The position numbers and the translations under genes were made by a program. 64,000 bases of DNA from Linyphia triangularis (taxonomy: Eukaryota; Arthropoda; Arachnida; Araneae; Linyphiidae): contig OZ021727.1 in the NCBI GenBank assembly GCA_963978545.1, positions 46,413,385-46,477,384 of the forward strand, read 5' to 3'. The notes beneath the pieces are model-generated. The model made no database searches. It was given only the letters and a program-made list of their open reading frames with translations, and had not been told where the DNA came from. Shown here piece by piece: positions 37,332 through 55,440 of this stretch (positions are counted from its first letter, which is position 1; each line of letters opens with the position of its first letter).

Positions 37332-37479
37332 TATCAAAAATCGCAATATTTAGATTTATTTTTATACAGCGATATTTTGATTCGAATGATCAAAATATCA
37401 TTCATATTAAAACAATTTGATTACTTACTTATTAAAACAATTTTGGCAACAGAAAATAATTTCTTCAATGATCGGTTAA

Positions 37480-37720
37480 TGCGATTTTAGCAGGATTGGA
37501 TGACGATAAGTTAGTTTATTAGTACTCTGCAAAAGAGACCTTTTGGTGACAATGATAGCCACCAAAACTTGGATAGAATACATTGTCATCGACATTGAAT
37601 CTATCTACCAAGTTTCAGTCCAACTGGATGACGGTAAGGGGTAAATTTGGTCTTCGTAGATTTGCCCGCCATCGATATACCCAACCAACCATCCACCCAA
37701 ACACACATACAATCGAAGTT
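37480..37720. repeat. Possible interspersed repeat remnant
   Basis: Less AT-rich patch in which GGATTGGATGACGATAAG (about 37,493) and CAACTGGATGACGGTAAG (about 37,621) are direct repeats. It ends in a CCAACCAACCATCCACCC-like tail. No coding frame. Low confidence as a specific element. Confidence 0.3.
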
Positions 37721-37870
37721 AATATAAACCATTTAAAAATGTCCACGTTTGAAATTTTAAATAAGAATTTTTATACCCAATTAAACGTTTTTTTTTTTTT
37801 TTCCTTTTTTTTTCCCCCATTAGATAATTACTGTCCTTAAAATGTAATTCATCTTATCTTTATAAAAAAA

Positions 37871-37876
37871 AATAAT

Positions 37877-37934
<58 letters not shown>
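37871..37934. repeat. (AAT)n/(TA)n microsatellite
   Basis: A short AAT run leads into about 28 TA dinucleotides. Confidence 0.97.
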
Positions 37935-37937
<3 letters not shown>

Positions 37938-39984
37938 TATCACCTAATTTATTTTTTGTTTCAAAGCTTGCCATCTATTTTTAGTCCCTTCACTTATCAT
38001 CACTTTTTCAATAACTTTCACACGTTTCGATAGTCTTAAGAGTTAGTTAATATTCAAGAGTCGGAACTACGTATTGAGAAGTCACATTATTGGCCTTCAT
38101 TGTATCGGACTGTTTAGTTTCCCCCACCCTGGTATTTTTATTTTCTGCGGCTTTGACAAAACGCACCCATGTTTTCTGAGTTTCCATGAAATAATTCATT
38201 AAACTCTTTCACTATCCATCTGTCTGTCTGTCCATCTTCAAATAAATAATTAATAATTCAAATAAATAATTAAATAAATAATATCCATGACTGAAACATA
38301 AGACTTTTTCCTGACTCACCACATATTGCTAAGTTTGATTGGAACGTTTCATATATATTTGCATTTAAAACTCATTGTAACTTCGATTTTAATTTTTAAA
38401 AAAACACCTGAATTGTAATAAATACACTAGTATTGCTTGTTCGAAAAGAAAGACAAATACACTAACATCCCTAGCTGGTAAAGATAAAATAATACGAAAT
38501 AATCTATTTAATTCAGAAAAAAATAATCTTTCTTCATATTACAAAAGTAGATTGTTGTTATTGTATTCTATAACAACGTTTTAACAAACAATTGAATTAC
38601 TCAAATCAAGAGCAATCGCAAGACAACTTTCGTCACAAAAGCCTACCAACATTAACTGAAAGGATGGGATTCTTTCGAAAAATAATGATTATTTTAGAAT
38701 GAAAACCTGCTGTCTTTCTTCTATTTTATATCTTTACCGAAAGTCTTAAAATAATCTTCAATTTCACCTTATCTAAAACTTTAGGTGGAAAGTCTAGGCT
38801 TTCAAATCGAACACTCTGAGGAGTCAATAATGATTCGCTCATACTTCGAAATAAATGGTCTGACGGTTTTCCGAATACTTTGTAAAAAGAATGAATTCTC
38901 AACTACTTTTCAGTCTTTTTCGAGAAAACCTATCGATGAACACCTTTCAAAGTGTTCTTTTCTGGTTCTGAAATGGAACATTAGGATTTTTTTTCTTTTG
39001 TAAAAAGAAATGAAAATTTTCAGTGCGTCTGAGATTTGAAATGGATGGAATGTCGAATGATGTTAGGAATTGTCTTGCGGTGAAGGATTTGTTACAGAAT
39101 TTATGTTTTCAATTTGGTGGATTTTTTTTAACAAAATCGTTTTCTTACAATGTATACTGAATGATCCAAGTTGGTTACTGTAAATATACATTTATTTCAA
39201 ATAAAATGTTCGTTTTATCTTAATTTCATAATCGATATATTTAATATATTTGAGAAATACTATTGAAAGCAATATTTAAAAGATTACTATTGTCACTAAT
39301 TTTTCTCACGATATGTTGTATAAAATTATGAATATAAAGTTTGTTTTTAAAATTTACAGTACATTTGCAAAGATGGGATCTCATTAGCATTTCTATCTGT
39401 AATAAAAATCCTTAAAAACAAAATTAAGAATCACACCACAGCTTCAAACTAGAAAATATGAAAGACAATTTATCTTAATCACGTTACTGTCCTCCCATTG
39501 TACATAAAAAATATAGTTGACAAGTTACTCGTATATTATCTCACTTTTTTATTTAGAAGAGAAAACTTTTATACAGCACTAGTTTTATAAAAATATGAAT
39601 GGGAACATAAAAGCAAAAGTGTACAGGTTAATAATAACTAATCAACAGTAGACTAATAAAACATGTAAAGATGCTTGGTACTCTTTTTAATTATTGTTAT
39701 ATTACGGTGTTGTTTTATATACTATATGGCTTGTATTCAAATTTAGCAATAACCATTAAAAAAATTTAATTTAAAAATAAGAAGTTATTACTTTGAAGGA
39801 AGTTGTTTATGTCATATACATAGTTTTACAGAAATGAATATCTAACTTCAAAATAGCTGTGTTGACAGAACTTTTAAACAGTAGAAAGCAAGAAGGAGAG
39901 GCAAGTTATATGTTAAGTAGATAGTCACTGAATTTTAAATACAACAGTTTGCAAAATTAATTGATGAGAGTATATTTGATGACA
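37935..39984. other. AT-rich interval, no gene
   Basis: Contains a short CTGT run (38,219-38,233) and imperfect AAATAAATAATT repeats (38,240-38,282). No recognised coding region. Confidence 0.5.
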
Positions 39985-40200
39985 GCTGTTGTATATGGTT
40001 TACTGATGAGGCCCATTTTCAATTGAACGGTTTTGTCATTAAACATAACTGGTGAATTTGGGGGTACTGAAAACCTATTTGTGTGACAAGAAAAAACCAT
40101 GAATTCTGTAAAAGTGACCGTTTGTCCTGAACTGTACAGAAAAGAGACAATTAGAACCCTTTTCCGTGAAGAAAATGATGAACTCATTCCATTACATTGA
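39985..40200 (+). pseudogene. Tc1/mariner-type transposase fragment
   Basis: In the plus strand WFTDEAHFQLNGFVIKHNW is followed by IWG, then after a one-base frame change TENLFV, EKTMNSVKVTV and RTLFREENDELI. The pattern FTDEAHF-LNG-(V/Y)-N-W-IWG-TEN-H-EKP-S-KVTVW is the middle of DDE-type transposases of the IS630-Tc1-mariner class. The Asp of TDEAHF would be the second catalytic residue. Two stops and a frameshift break it, and flanking transposase and TIRs are not seen. The minus-strand ORF here is a shadow. Confidence 0.75.
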
Positions 40201-40451
40201 CATTTTACAAGAAGTTTCCAAATTTCATTACTGTTACTTATTTTGGCAAACAGGTGAATTTGAAATTCCGTGCCTGTCTATTCAATATGCCATTAGTCTT
40301 TTCCTTCTGTATTTTACTGTTTCTCAGTTATGAAATTTTAATGTTAAGGAATCCTTTCTACAAGATCACGTGACTTCGAAAACTAAAAATACGCTATCCG
40401 ATCGAAAACTTGTTATCATTTGTCCTATATTTTAAAATACTTTACACTGCA

Positions 40452-40503
40452 CTTACTACTTACGCTTACTACTTACGCTTACTACTTACACTTAATGCTT
40501 ACA
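40452..40503. repeat. 13-bp tandem repeat, 4 copies
   Basis: Units CTTACTACTTACG, twice exact, then CTTACTACTTACA and CTTAATGCTTACA. Confidence 0.85.
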
Positions 40504-40641
40504 TTACTTATCTTACTTCGTTGTAATAAGATAGATCTGATACCTTTAATAAAGTGTTAAAAATACTATAACTCGTCAGTAGAATATATATGAATTAACC
40601 CGTAAATTAAAAAATAAGCAAAATATCTATAATAAGTTTAT

Positions 40642-40762
40642 GTTAAAAATGTGCAACAACTTTAGTACATACATATAATAAAATCTGAGGAAAACTATGT
40701 AGTACATAGTTTTGTCTAAGATTTTATTATATGTTTGTAGATTAAAGTTGTGCATTCTTAAC
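40642..40762. mobile_element. Palindromic mini-element (121 bp)
   Basis: Near-perfect inverted repeat with almost no loop. The left arm starts GTTAAAAATGTGCAACAACT and the right arm, reverse complemented, GTTAAGAATGCACAACTTTA. Both share CATATAATAAAATCT and AAAACTATGTA at the centre (about 40,701). It is probably a foldback or MITE; no clear target duplication. Confidence 0.7.
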
Positions 40763-43700
40763 TGCAACAATTAAAACTACTCATTAATATCGAAAAATTA
40801 TTTTCATAAGAAAATGGGTTATTACAACAACTTTTAAAATATATTTGAAGAGCTGGATTTTTTAATTAACATAACGAACTATGGAAAAGGGTTGGAATGG
40901 GAAATAATGATGAAAAATCCAACAACACAAATAAAACATTAACTCTTGAACTCTAAAACTAATTTCTTAATTAAAGACGGAATTCCAGTGAATTTCCCTT
41001 CTTTTGTGTGACTTGAAATGTCATTCCGGAGAAAATACTGCTTTAATAATAGTAATTATATTTATCAAAATTTATTTTAACAGTAATTAAAAAATATTTG
41101 CTTCCAAATACAATAATTGCTATATACACTGTTCTACGCTAGATATAGTTATGATTTATTCTCTATGATACAACACGATACTGCCCTAGAAATCAAAATA
41201 TTGTTTCTGAACAATTTCTTTGGAATGTTTAATATAAATAATATAATTTCATCTGTTATGAAATTATATTGGAATAACGTGAATTTGTTTTAAACCTTTT
41301 TCCTGAAACTCTTGATAATAGAGGCCCTGATTTTGAAATAATTAAATTATTTTCTGTGTGCAATAAAGAATTCTACTACAATCTGTCAAGTAATAATTTA
41401 TTAAGATCTATTTCTAACTAATTTGAAAATCAACCCAAGATTAATTTTAGAACGTTTAAATTGATATCTGATTTTGAACAGTTATTGTCCAAACAGCGAA
41501 CCAGTACAAACTGATTATGGGTTTGAAACTATAAATTTTCTAAATAGAATTACTTATACAATTGAAGGCAACAATTGTTTATTTTATTTTAATTAAAATC
41601 ATATAAAGTAGGATCATCAATTTGTCTAAGCCCTATACATATAATGCCCTGTACAAAGAGCAAACTCATTACTAAGATTTGACAGAAATTCGAGTCACTC
41701 AGTATCAAACGCCAAGATAATTTAGATTCTACAAAAACACACACACAAAAAACCTTAACTCCTTTCAAAATAGTTATAGATCCCAAATCGTTTGAATGTC
41801 ACTTTCCAGCCTTTTATATATCTCCGATTGGAGAAATGATTCCCTAAACCAGCGCCCTTACAAATATAGCGAAATTTCTTGATTAATTTCTAGATATTGG
41901 CAACATTTCTGAGTCTGTATTGTCACTGTTAATAAATAAATTGAAATGATAAGAACTTAAAAAAAAAAAAATTAAAAAAAAAAAAAAAAAAAAATACGTA
42001 TGCACAATTATACACAGTAAAATTGCGTAATGATTTAATGACCACCTATATATTTATGGGTATTCTGGCACTTTCATAAAATCCCACGCTAAATTCAAAT
42101 ATTTTGGAGACATCTCAATCAATTCTTCTATCATTCTGCAACTTTAGTAGTATAATAATTGGATACTTTTAAATACTTTAAAGAAAAGGGTTTTTTTAGT
42201 TAAAAAATTATGACTGTTTAAAATATGTTGGAAAAAATTGCTAAAATTTGAGACGAATTATTTTTTAAGTAAGCTACTTAGAATTTATTCCTCATCTTAA
42301 AGAACTAAAACTCAACACAGAAACATGTATAAGAATTTCAAGTATTTACATTAAATAGATTTTAAATTATGTGCCCTAAACATGAAAAAAAAAAAAATTT
42401 AAGAAATTCGGCTTAGGAGTTTAAAAAAAAACAAGATCTTCATACCTATTTTAAGTTTACTTCCAAAAATGATTAAAAATTCTTCTCAATAAGGTATTAT
42501 GACAAATGAGGCATCATTTCAAAGACAAAAATTTTAATTTTAATAAACAATTATAAAGTCAAAATCGATTATCTGGAAAAGGCCATGTGACGCAACCATT
42601 TAAACCTATTATACTTCATATTTTCAGTAAACGCATTTTTTTTTCATTGTTATGATCAAATTCATTGTTATGAGGATTACTTGTAAGTGATTTAACTCTT
42701 TCGCCAACACCCACATCTTTCGAAGCATTAAGTGTCGAATGATGACATGCGGGGGCTAAAAAGTGTGGGTGGTACGTGATCTGCTTTCACAGACATTCAT
42801 CTTATGAACCAGTAATTACATACATCAACTATAGCACAAAGGGAATTTGTCTTGTTTTCCTTAACATGACAGATGTACTAAATGTTCGTTTTTAATGTTT
42901 CCTGAACGCGGAGGTGTGTCTATGTTTTAATTTCTCCAAGTTTCGTTTGTTTGTGATTTTTTTTGGTACCGTTGAGCCTTCGATATATGGTCATTTTATA
43001 ACCTATTTGGATATTTGGATTTTTTTTTTTTTTAATTCAGTCCGAGCAAATTTTTGAATGTTTAGAGATTGCATGCGAAAAATCTATGAATTATTTTTGA
43101 CTACTTACTGGCTATTTTTGAAATGATACGCTATTGTGTAAGCTCTTCTAACGTTGGTCTTAAGACCACCATTATTTGCGTTTGTCGGTTAAAAAATATA
43201 TATGTTGGAGGCTCTCCGTCTGCTATAAAACTTCTGCTTGGGAATATTTCTAATCTTTTAAAATAAAAAAAAAAACCTTTTGAAGAAGCAACACAAAATC
43301 ATCATGATATTAATGAAATTATACAATAGTTTAAGATGAATGTGTTTTGGTAGGAAAATTTTAGGATGAATAAATTTTATGAAAAAAAGAATTATATTAA
43401 ATTCCCTGAAACATGTACATATTTAAAAATAGGATTTATTAGGATTCAGTGTACATAATGTAAATACTGTAAAACAGTAAAATACACAATTAGGTTTTAT
43501 TTTATAATATATAGTATATCATTTTATCTATGCAAAATTCTAAATAAGTAATGGAAAATCAATTTTAAAGTAGTGTTAATAGTTATAATATTTAGAAAAC
43601 TTGCAATGTTAAATCCATTCTGAATAAGTATTCAATGTTCTCTTAAAGATGTGAATTTAGAAAAGAAAGAACAGCATATTAAAAGACATTAGAGTCAGCT

Positions 43701-44094
43701 AAATCAAGAGTGAGATTTTTTTTCCTTAAATAGTCTCTGCAAACCCATTACTCCTATCCAGTGTATCTTAAAAGGTGTTTTAACTTCTTTTTTTTTTGTC
43801 TTCAAACGCATCTTTATTAAAAATTTCTTTTGAAAAACTTTCCAATTTAGTTTTCTATATACTTCAAACTTGATTAAAATAAGTTCTTTAGAGTATGAAA
43901 TGTTAAAGTGTTTTAAATATTAAATGTTGAAAAATTAGGAAATTGAAAGCAGACAAATTTAATAAATTGTTAAGAGCTTTTCGTGAAATACAATTCAAAA
44001 ATAAAATAATAATATTTAAATTTTTAATTTGTTCTTTTAAAGTATGAACTATACATTTATGTAATGCCAATTCATTAAAAAAATATATGGGAGA
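40763..44094. other. AT-rich interval, no gene
   Basis: Poly-A tracts at 41,959-41,994. 42,670-43,170 is slightly less AT-rich without ORFs. A 13-bp-arm hairpin lies around 41,250-41,275. No gene recognised. Confidence 0.5.
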
Positions 44095-45222
44095 GTGAAA
44101 TAATTTTAGCATCAAATAAAAGTAACACTTATAGACTGAGAGGTGACTGCAATTTTTAGACCCCATCGAACATCATTCTGAATTTTTTTACAGAAATTGG
44201 AGAAAAGTGAGTAGATTACGAATCCACTGGTCTGCCGTGGCAAAAATTGCCGAAACTGGTCAAAAATTAACTTTTAATAAGTTGAACTAAATCCAATTGT
44301 CAAATGCTCCATAACTAGCCAAATAATGAGCATTTTTTTTTTTTTTTTTTTTATTTGAAAAACCTCACTCTTTAATTTTCAATTAAGAAGGTTGCAGACG
44401 ATTCGGATGTGTGGCTATGGTTTACTTGCATATTTTACAAATGAGCCAAATTGGCAATAAACATTACGTCATTGATGACGTAAGTGATGTCGCCAATTTG
44501 GCTTACTTTTAAAAGATGCAAGTTTTCCGAGCCAGAGATCAGAAATCATTTGCGCTTTTTCTCATTGAAAATCAAAATGCAATGAGTTGCCAGACGAAAA
44601 AGTTTGTTCTCTTTTTGGCAAGTTATGACATATTTGACAATCAGATTTTAGGGGCCGTTCAAATATTACGTAAGCACCTAGGGGGGGGTTAGCGATTTGC
44701 TTATTTTTGCTGACAAGGGGGGGGAGGGGGTATGAGTGATGCTTACGTAAGCATTTAATAATCCCTTTATTTCTAAAAAAAAGTTAAAACTTACAAAAAA
44801 TTTCACTTTTGTACACCGAGTTCTAGGATAGACGACTTTCCATTCAAATCGATCTAAGGGATTTAAACTTATGTCACATAAGAGTGACGTACTCTGCCTT
44901 CAGCCAATTACAATCAAACATTGATGATGCAAAATACTGCAGTTTCAAAATGAATAATGGGGATTCCCCTCTTTTGGGTGTTTGGAGACGTGAATCCTAC
45001 ATTAAACCTAATTTATGTGACAGACAATTTTTATTTTTGTTTCGCTTGGCGACTGGCGTTCGCCTAAGATGGAACAGTAGTTGGTTTAAGGTTCAAGATT
45101 CCGTATTGAGTTGTGTTTTGAACAAGTTTCTTTTTCCACTGCAATCCTTCTTGAACTTTTTGAAGATTAAGCAAATATAGTTGCTCTGCTTTCTGTTTGC
45201 TTTAAAAAAAACAAAAAAAAAA

Positions 45223-45453
45223 CATATGTCTTCATTTCGTGAAATTTTATATAAAAAGCTGTTTGAAGCTTTTAAAAAGTCTACATCAAACAAACCCTTG
45301 AAAGATATTCAGGATATAAATAATGAGGTATGGCATCATTTTAAAAATGCCTCTAAAAATGACGAAGAACTAGAAGTGTTGGTGTTAAAAAGAGTCGAAG
45401 AAGAGTTGCGAAAGGCAACTAGAAAAAAATCCCTTCTACTTGATTATTTTATA
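45223..45453 (+). CDS. Charged helical ORF inside the DNA transposon
   Basis: An ATG at 45,223 opens MSSFREILYKKLFEAFKKST, continuing through KPLKDIQDINNEVWHHFKNA, NDEELEVLVLKRVEEELRKA to KKSLLLDYFIK. A donor-like AAAG|GTAATT follows at 45,453. The peptide is about 77 residues, strongly charged, probably helical, and more balanced in composition than its surroundings. It may be the N-terminal part of a transposon protein whose later exons are deleted. An upstream ORF (44,884-45,180) in the same element is less convincing. Not recognised as a known domain. Confidence 0.45.
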
Positions 45454-46091
45454 AAGGTAATTATAAACAATTTATTCATAATATGTTAAGATAAATTTAT
45501 GTTAAGTATATTTTATCAGAACTTTTTATATTCACCTTGGTTTTGACTATTTACATATTTTGAAAAATGTAGCGAAAACTAAAATAAGTATAGTATACTA
45601 AATTTGGTAATACGTAATTGTGTTAAAATTGACATCTTCTTTCTTTAATTATACAGATAATTTATCTTTACTTGTGCATTCTTTTTGGAAGTATTTATTC
45701 AACTTTCGTCAATTAAGTAATATAATTCAAGAAATGAACTAGTTTTTATTAAATATTAAAGAGCATTACTAAGATCAAAGTACATCATTAAATATGAATC
45801 ATTCGCTAATACAGCCGACCAGTTTTAATTAGTATCTGACAAAATCGTCGCAATAACATCAGATGCCAGAAACCCTATTATTTCAGACATTAAAAACTGG
45901 CTAGAGCAACCCTTGATAACATCTGACTTGATAACATCTGACTTGATAGACTTAATTGATTATGAAAATTACATTTATGTGCCATTAAAATTGTGATAAA
46001 CTTAAGATTTAAAAAAAAAAAAATTTTTTTAGGCGAGTTAAAGTTCATTATTTGCATTGAATCCTAACTTTTTTTTAGATTATTAACGTTA

Positions 46092-46093
<2 letters not shown>

Positions 46094-46125
<32 letters not shown>

Positions 46126-46150
46126 AGTCAGGAGCAGGGGGGGGGGGGAT
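46094..46150. repeat. Poly-A and poly-G tracts
   Basis: About 30 A residues (46,094-46,123) followed by a G run (46,139-46,148) in the right end of the DNA transposon. Confidence 0.9.
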
Positions 46151-46829
46151 TACCGCGTATGCTTACGTAATTATAGAGGGGGGTACGCGATTTGCTTATT
46201 TTTGCTGACAAGGGGAGGGGGGGGGAATTACCAATAACATGCTTACGTAATATTTGAACGACCCCTTAGTTTAATTCATTCCAAATCAATTTTTGATCAG
46301 TTTCGGCCATTTTTGCCATGATAGACCAGTGGATTCGTAATCTACGCACTTTTCTCCAATTTATATAAAAAATTCAGAATGATGTTCGATGGGTCCCAAA
46401 AATTGCAGTCTCCTCTCGGACTATTATCAAAACGTATTACGTTGACACGATATAGTGTCATATTAGAAAAGTTTCCGTTTCTATTACTGTTATTTTTGTC
46501 GTTAAAAGTTATTTTCACGTTTACAAGCATTTTAATAACCTATTCATCATAATTTAGTATAAACAAATACAAAGAAATAAGAATCATTTTTACAAATATT
46601 TCATTCAGTTTTTTTACCAGCTCACAAAAATGGATTTTTATAAACACATTCAGATAAGATCATGAGATATTCTTCTTCATTCATTCCATTGCCCCATAAT
46701 TTATCTTCTTGGTAATATATATGCTTGGAGAGAAACATATTCAACTAGCTGAATACCCGATACTAGCTGAATAGCTACGAAATTTTAACATGAGCAATAT
46801 TTTAGCTAACTGTGAAGCCTCGCGTTGCG

Positions 46830-47040
46830 GAAATCTGTCATTCGTGTATAGGTCCCAGTTTTTGGCACTTCGTTCGCAGGAAGATTCATCGCTACGCAAA
46901 ATTGAGCTCGCTTCGTTCGCTGAAAAGTTCATTGACACATAAACACAGACTTACTTCATTTACTGAAAGGTTCATTGTTGCGTAAGCATAAGCTCGCATC
47001 ACTCACTAAAATCTAATTGCTACGTAAAGCCTTGAAAACC
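46830..47040 (-). repeat. ~55-bp minisatellite, second locus
   Basis: Same unit as 416-600, inverted: plus-strand GAGCTCGCTTCGTTCGCTGA, AAAGTTCATTG, repeated three to four times with drift. The 65-codon minus ORF across it is repeat translation. Confidence 0.8.
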
Positions 47041-47129
47041 TCTCCCTTACCAAGAAAAAAAAAATTCTCTGTTAGTACAATAATACAACACCCCTTTATG
47101 ATCATTTGAACACGTGTTTATGGTAAGCA

Positions 47130-48060
47130 AAATTAGATGCCAAAACTACTTATGCTGAAAATTTCAGAGCTCTAGATCTATTAGCAGTGGCTTTTTGTGA
47201 AAAAAAATAATTAAAAAACAAATTAATATTTTAACATTCTTTTGTCAGTCCAATTAGATGACCAAAACTACTTGTGTTGAAAATATCAGAACTGTAGCCC
47301 AATTACAAATCGTGTTGTAAAATATTTGTTATTTAATTAAAAAAAAAAAAAATTATGTTCTTCAAAAATCTAATTAGAAGGCCACAAATACTTATGTTGA
47401 AAATTTCAAAGCTGTAGTCCTATTTGAAATCATTTTGTGAAATATACATTTATAATTAAATAAATTAATTAATAAGGAACTAAACAAATATTTAAAATTC
47501 TGTTTTTCTAAAGTCCTATTAGAAGGCCAAACTACTGATGTTGAAAATTATAGAGCTGTAGCTCTATTAGAAATCGTTTTGTAAAATATTCATTAATTAA
47601 TTAAAAAAATAATTAAAAATAATCTAAATAAAAATTAAAAATTCTGTTTCTCAAAAGTCCAATTAGAAGACCAAAACTAAATATGTTGAAAATTTCAGAG
47701 CTGTAACCCTATTATAAATCATTTTGTAAAATATTTATTAATTAATTAAAAAAATTAATTAAAAAAATAACTAAATAAAAACTTAAAATTCTATTTTTTA
47801 AAAGTCCAATTAGAAAGTCAAAACTACGTAAGTTGAAAATTAAATCAAAATTTTATAATTCTGTTTTTCAAAACTACAATTAGAAGGCTAAAACTACTTG
47901 TGTTGAAAATGTCGGAGCTGTATCTTTGTTTGAAGTAACTTTGTAAAAAAAAAATTGAATAAAAAAATTAATTAAAAAATAACTAATCAAAATTTTAACC
48001 TTCTGTTTGACACGTATACAATTAGAAGGCCAAAACTACTTATGTTGAAAATTTCAGAGA
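47130..48060 (-). repeat. ~140-bp tandem array (about 8 units)
   Basis: Units carry the conserved block (plus strand) CCAATTAGAAGGCCAAAACT, ACTTATGTTGAAAATTTCAG, AGCTGTAGC, followed by an A/T-rich spacer (TTAATTAATTAAAAAA) and TTCTGTTTTTC. Copies of the core start near 47,138, 47,256, 47,370, 47,513, 47,657, 47,802, 47,876 and 48,020; one interval is shortened. Confidence 0.9.
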
Positions 48061-48143
48061 TCTACTCCAACTTTAAATAGCTTTGTATAGATCCACAGAG
48101 CCACAGACAGACACACACATACAGCTTGTTTTATTATTATAGA

Positions 48144-54430
<6,287 letters not shown>

Positions 54431-54783
54431 ACAGGGTGGTCATAAAAAAAACTTTGCTGACATATGGACCTTTACCTTCCGTTCCGTTCAACAGATCTAG
54501 ATGAGATTTCAGGTATAGTTATTGAAAAGTATGAGCTCGAGATACTGTGAATGGCAACAAAATGGCGCTCTCGGTTACGGTTATAGTTATAGAAACTCGA
54601 AATTTTCGAATGGCAACACCTACTTTTTCCTGTCACAAATAGATCAGCGCATGCGAAAACCCAAAAGAGCTTTAGAACGGTCGTGTATTAAAAAAAAAAG
54701 CGGACGCTTTAGGCACGCACAAAAAACAGCTCTGCGAATGGCCAACAAAAACACGATTAGGTCGTACGGTGGGAATTAGCATA
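54431..54783 (+). other. Possible transposon-derived segment
   Basis: Starts with TTACAGGGTGGTCATAAAAA, similar in style to termini of IS630-Tc1-mariner elements, and has balanced composition with an 85-codon ORF rich in Arg/Ser/Asn (54,522-54,779). No matching opposite end was found. Not recognised. Confidence 0.25.
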
Positions 54784-55060
54784 TGGTAAAGGCCAGGTCA
54801 ACAAATTCATCCTTTCATAGCTCGCCTGGAACAAGTTGGTTTGGTATTCGAGCAAGATGATGAATTCGGAGACATTTGTTACGCACCAACAGACGCGAAG
54901 GAAAGACTTTTGAGCAACATTCAGTGTATTGGCGGATCCAGCGAGGGGCGGAGGGGACGATCACACCCTTCGTTATTCACAGACAGCTCACATTTTAAAG
55001 TGCGCTGCTCTCAGGCTTTGGATGAAATCAATCAAGATTTAATAAATCCGTACTGAACAT
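54784..55060 (+). pseudogene. Retroelement-like coding fragment
   Basis: A plus-strand frame reads HPFIARLEQVGLVFEQDDEF followed by GDICYAPTDAKERLLSNIQ, then drifts. It precedes the Ty3-type debris and looks like coding sequence, but I cannot assign a domain. It could belong to the same element. Confidence 0.3.
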
Positions 55061-55440
55061 TTTTCATAAAAATGTTCTCCTCCTAAAAAACGGAGATGAT
55101 GATATGAGAATTGTGAAGATTTATTTTGGAATAAATTTCTGCAAGTTTTGATCTGCTTTGGCGTCAAATCTTTCGAACCCGTACAACGCAACAATATTAA
55201 ATATTGAAAACTAATTCATTGTCATAAATTCACACGTAGCCAACCATTTTGTCGCCTTTATGTTATTGAGACTTTTTACCTCTTTGTAACATATTCTGTT
55301 TAATCAAAGTTAAGTTATCCAATGATATAGTAATATAACTTAAGAGCAACAAAATTTACCTCAGCTATTCAACAGCCACCGCCCCTCCGTAATAAAACTC
55401 TGGATCCACCCTTAATTCAGCGACACCTATACAACCGAGA
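55061..55440. other. AT-rich spacer between retroelement fragments
   Basis: No open frame and no recognised signal; probably decayed element or host DNA between the two fragments. Confidence 0.4.

Larger units (their letters stand above)
44651..46265 (+). mobile_element. 1,615-bp DNA transposon, TTA target duplication
   Basis: TTA copies at 44,648-44,650 and 46,266-46,268 flank 26-bp inverted ends with one mismatch (start GGGGYCGTTCAAATATTACG, then TAAGCA). The two halves of the foldback arm join exactly across it, which proves the insertion boundaries. Both ends carry a subterminal module in the same orientation (GCGATTTGCTTATTTTTGCT, then GACAAGGGG, near 44,692 and 46,180), bordered by TGCTTACGTAA motifs and G-runs. 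A TTA duplication fits PIF/Harbinger-type elements; no DDE transposase is present, so it is probably non-autonomous. Confidence 0.85.
44095..46518. mobile_element. Long foldback (palindromic) element, interrupted
   Basis: The left arm 44,095-44,472 is inverted relative to 44,475-44,650 plus 46,269-46,518, giving an ~806-bp element once the nested insertion is removed. Matching blocks include GTGAAA(A)TAA at the outer ends, GACTGCAATTTTT, CATCGAACATCATTCTGAAT, ATTACGAATCCACTGGTCT, GCCGAAACTG and GCCAAATTGGC. The centre is TTACGTCAT-TG-ATGACGTAA at about 44,473. The left arm lacks ~50 bp present in the right. No coding capacity. It could fold into one hairpin of nearly 400 bp. Confidence 0.85.
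46802..48143 (-). mobile_element. Helitron-like repeat, copy B
   Basis: On the minus strand it starts TCTATAATAATAAAACAAGC after an A, then carries about eight ~140-bp tandem units (48,060 down to 47,130), a linker shared with copy A, a ~55-bp minisatellite (47,040-46,830), and a 3' end near CACAGTTAGCTAA (46,802-46,814). A 5' TC, a CTRR-like 3' end, no inverted repeats and internal tandem arrays fit a non-autonomous Helitron. The 3' terminus is worn and not followed by T, so class assignment is tentative. Membership in one family with 200-630 is clear. Confidence 0.5.

Noticed and set aside
47130..48060. CRISPR-like array
   Set aside because: Units are ~140 bp, diverged and without unique spacers; this is a eukaryotic minisatellite within a transposon.
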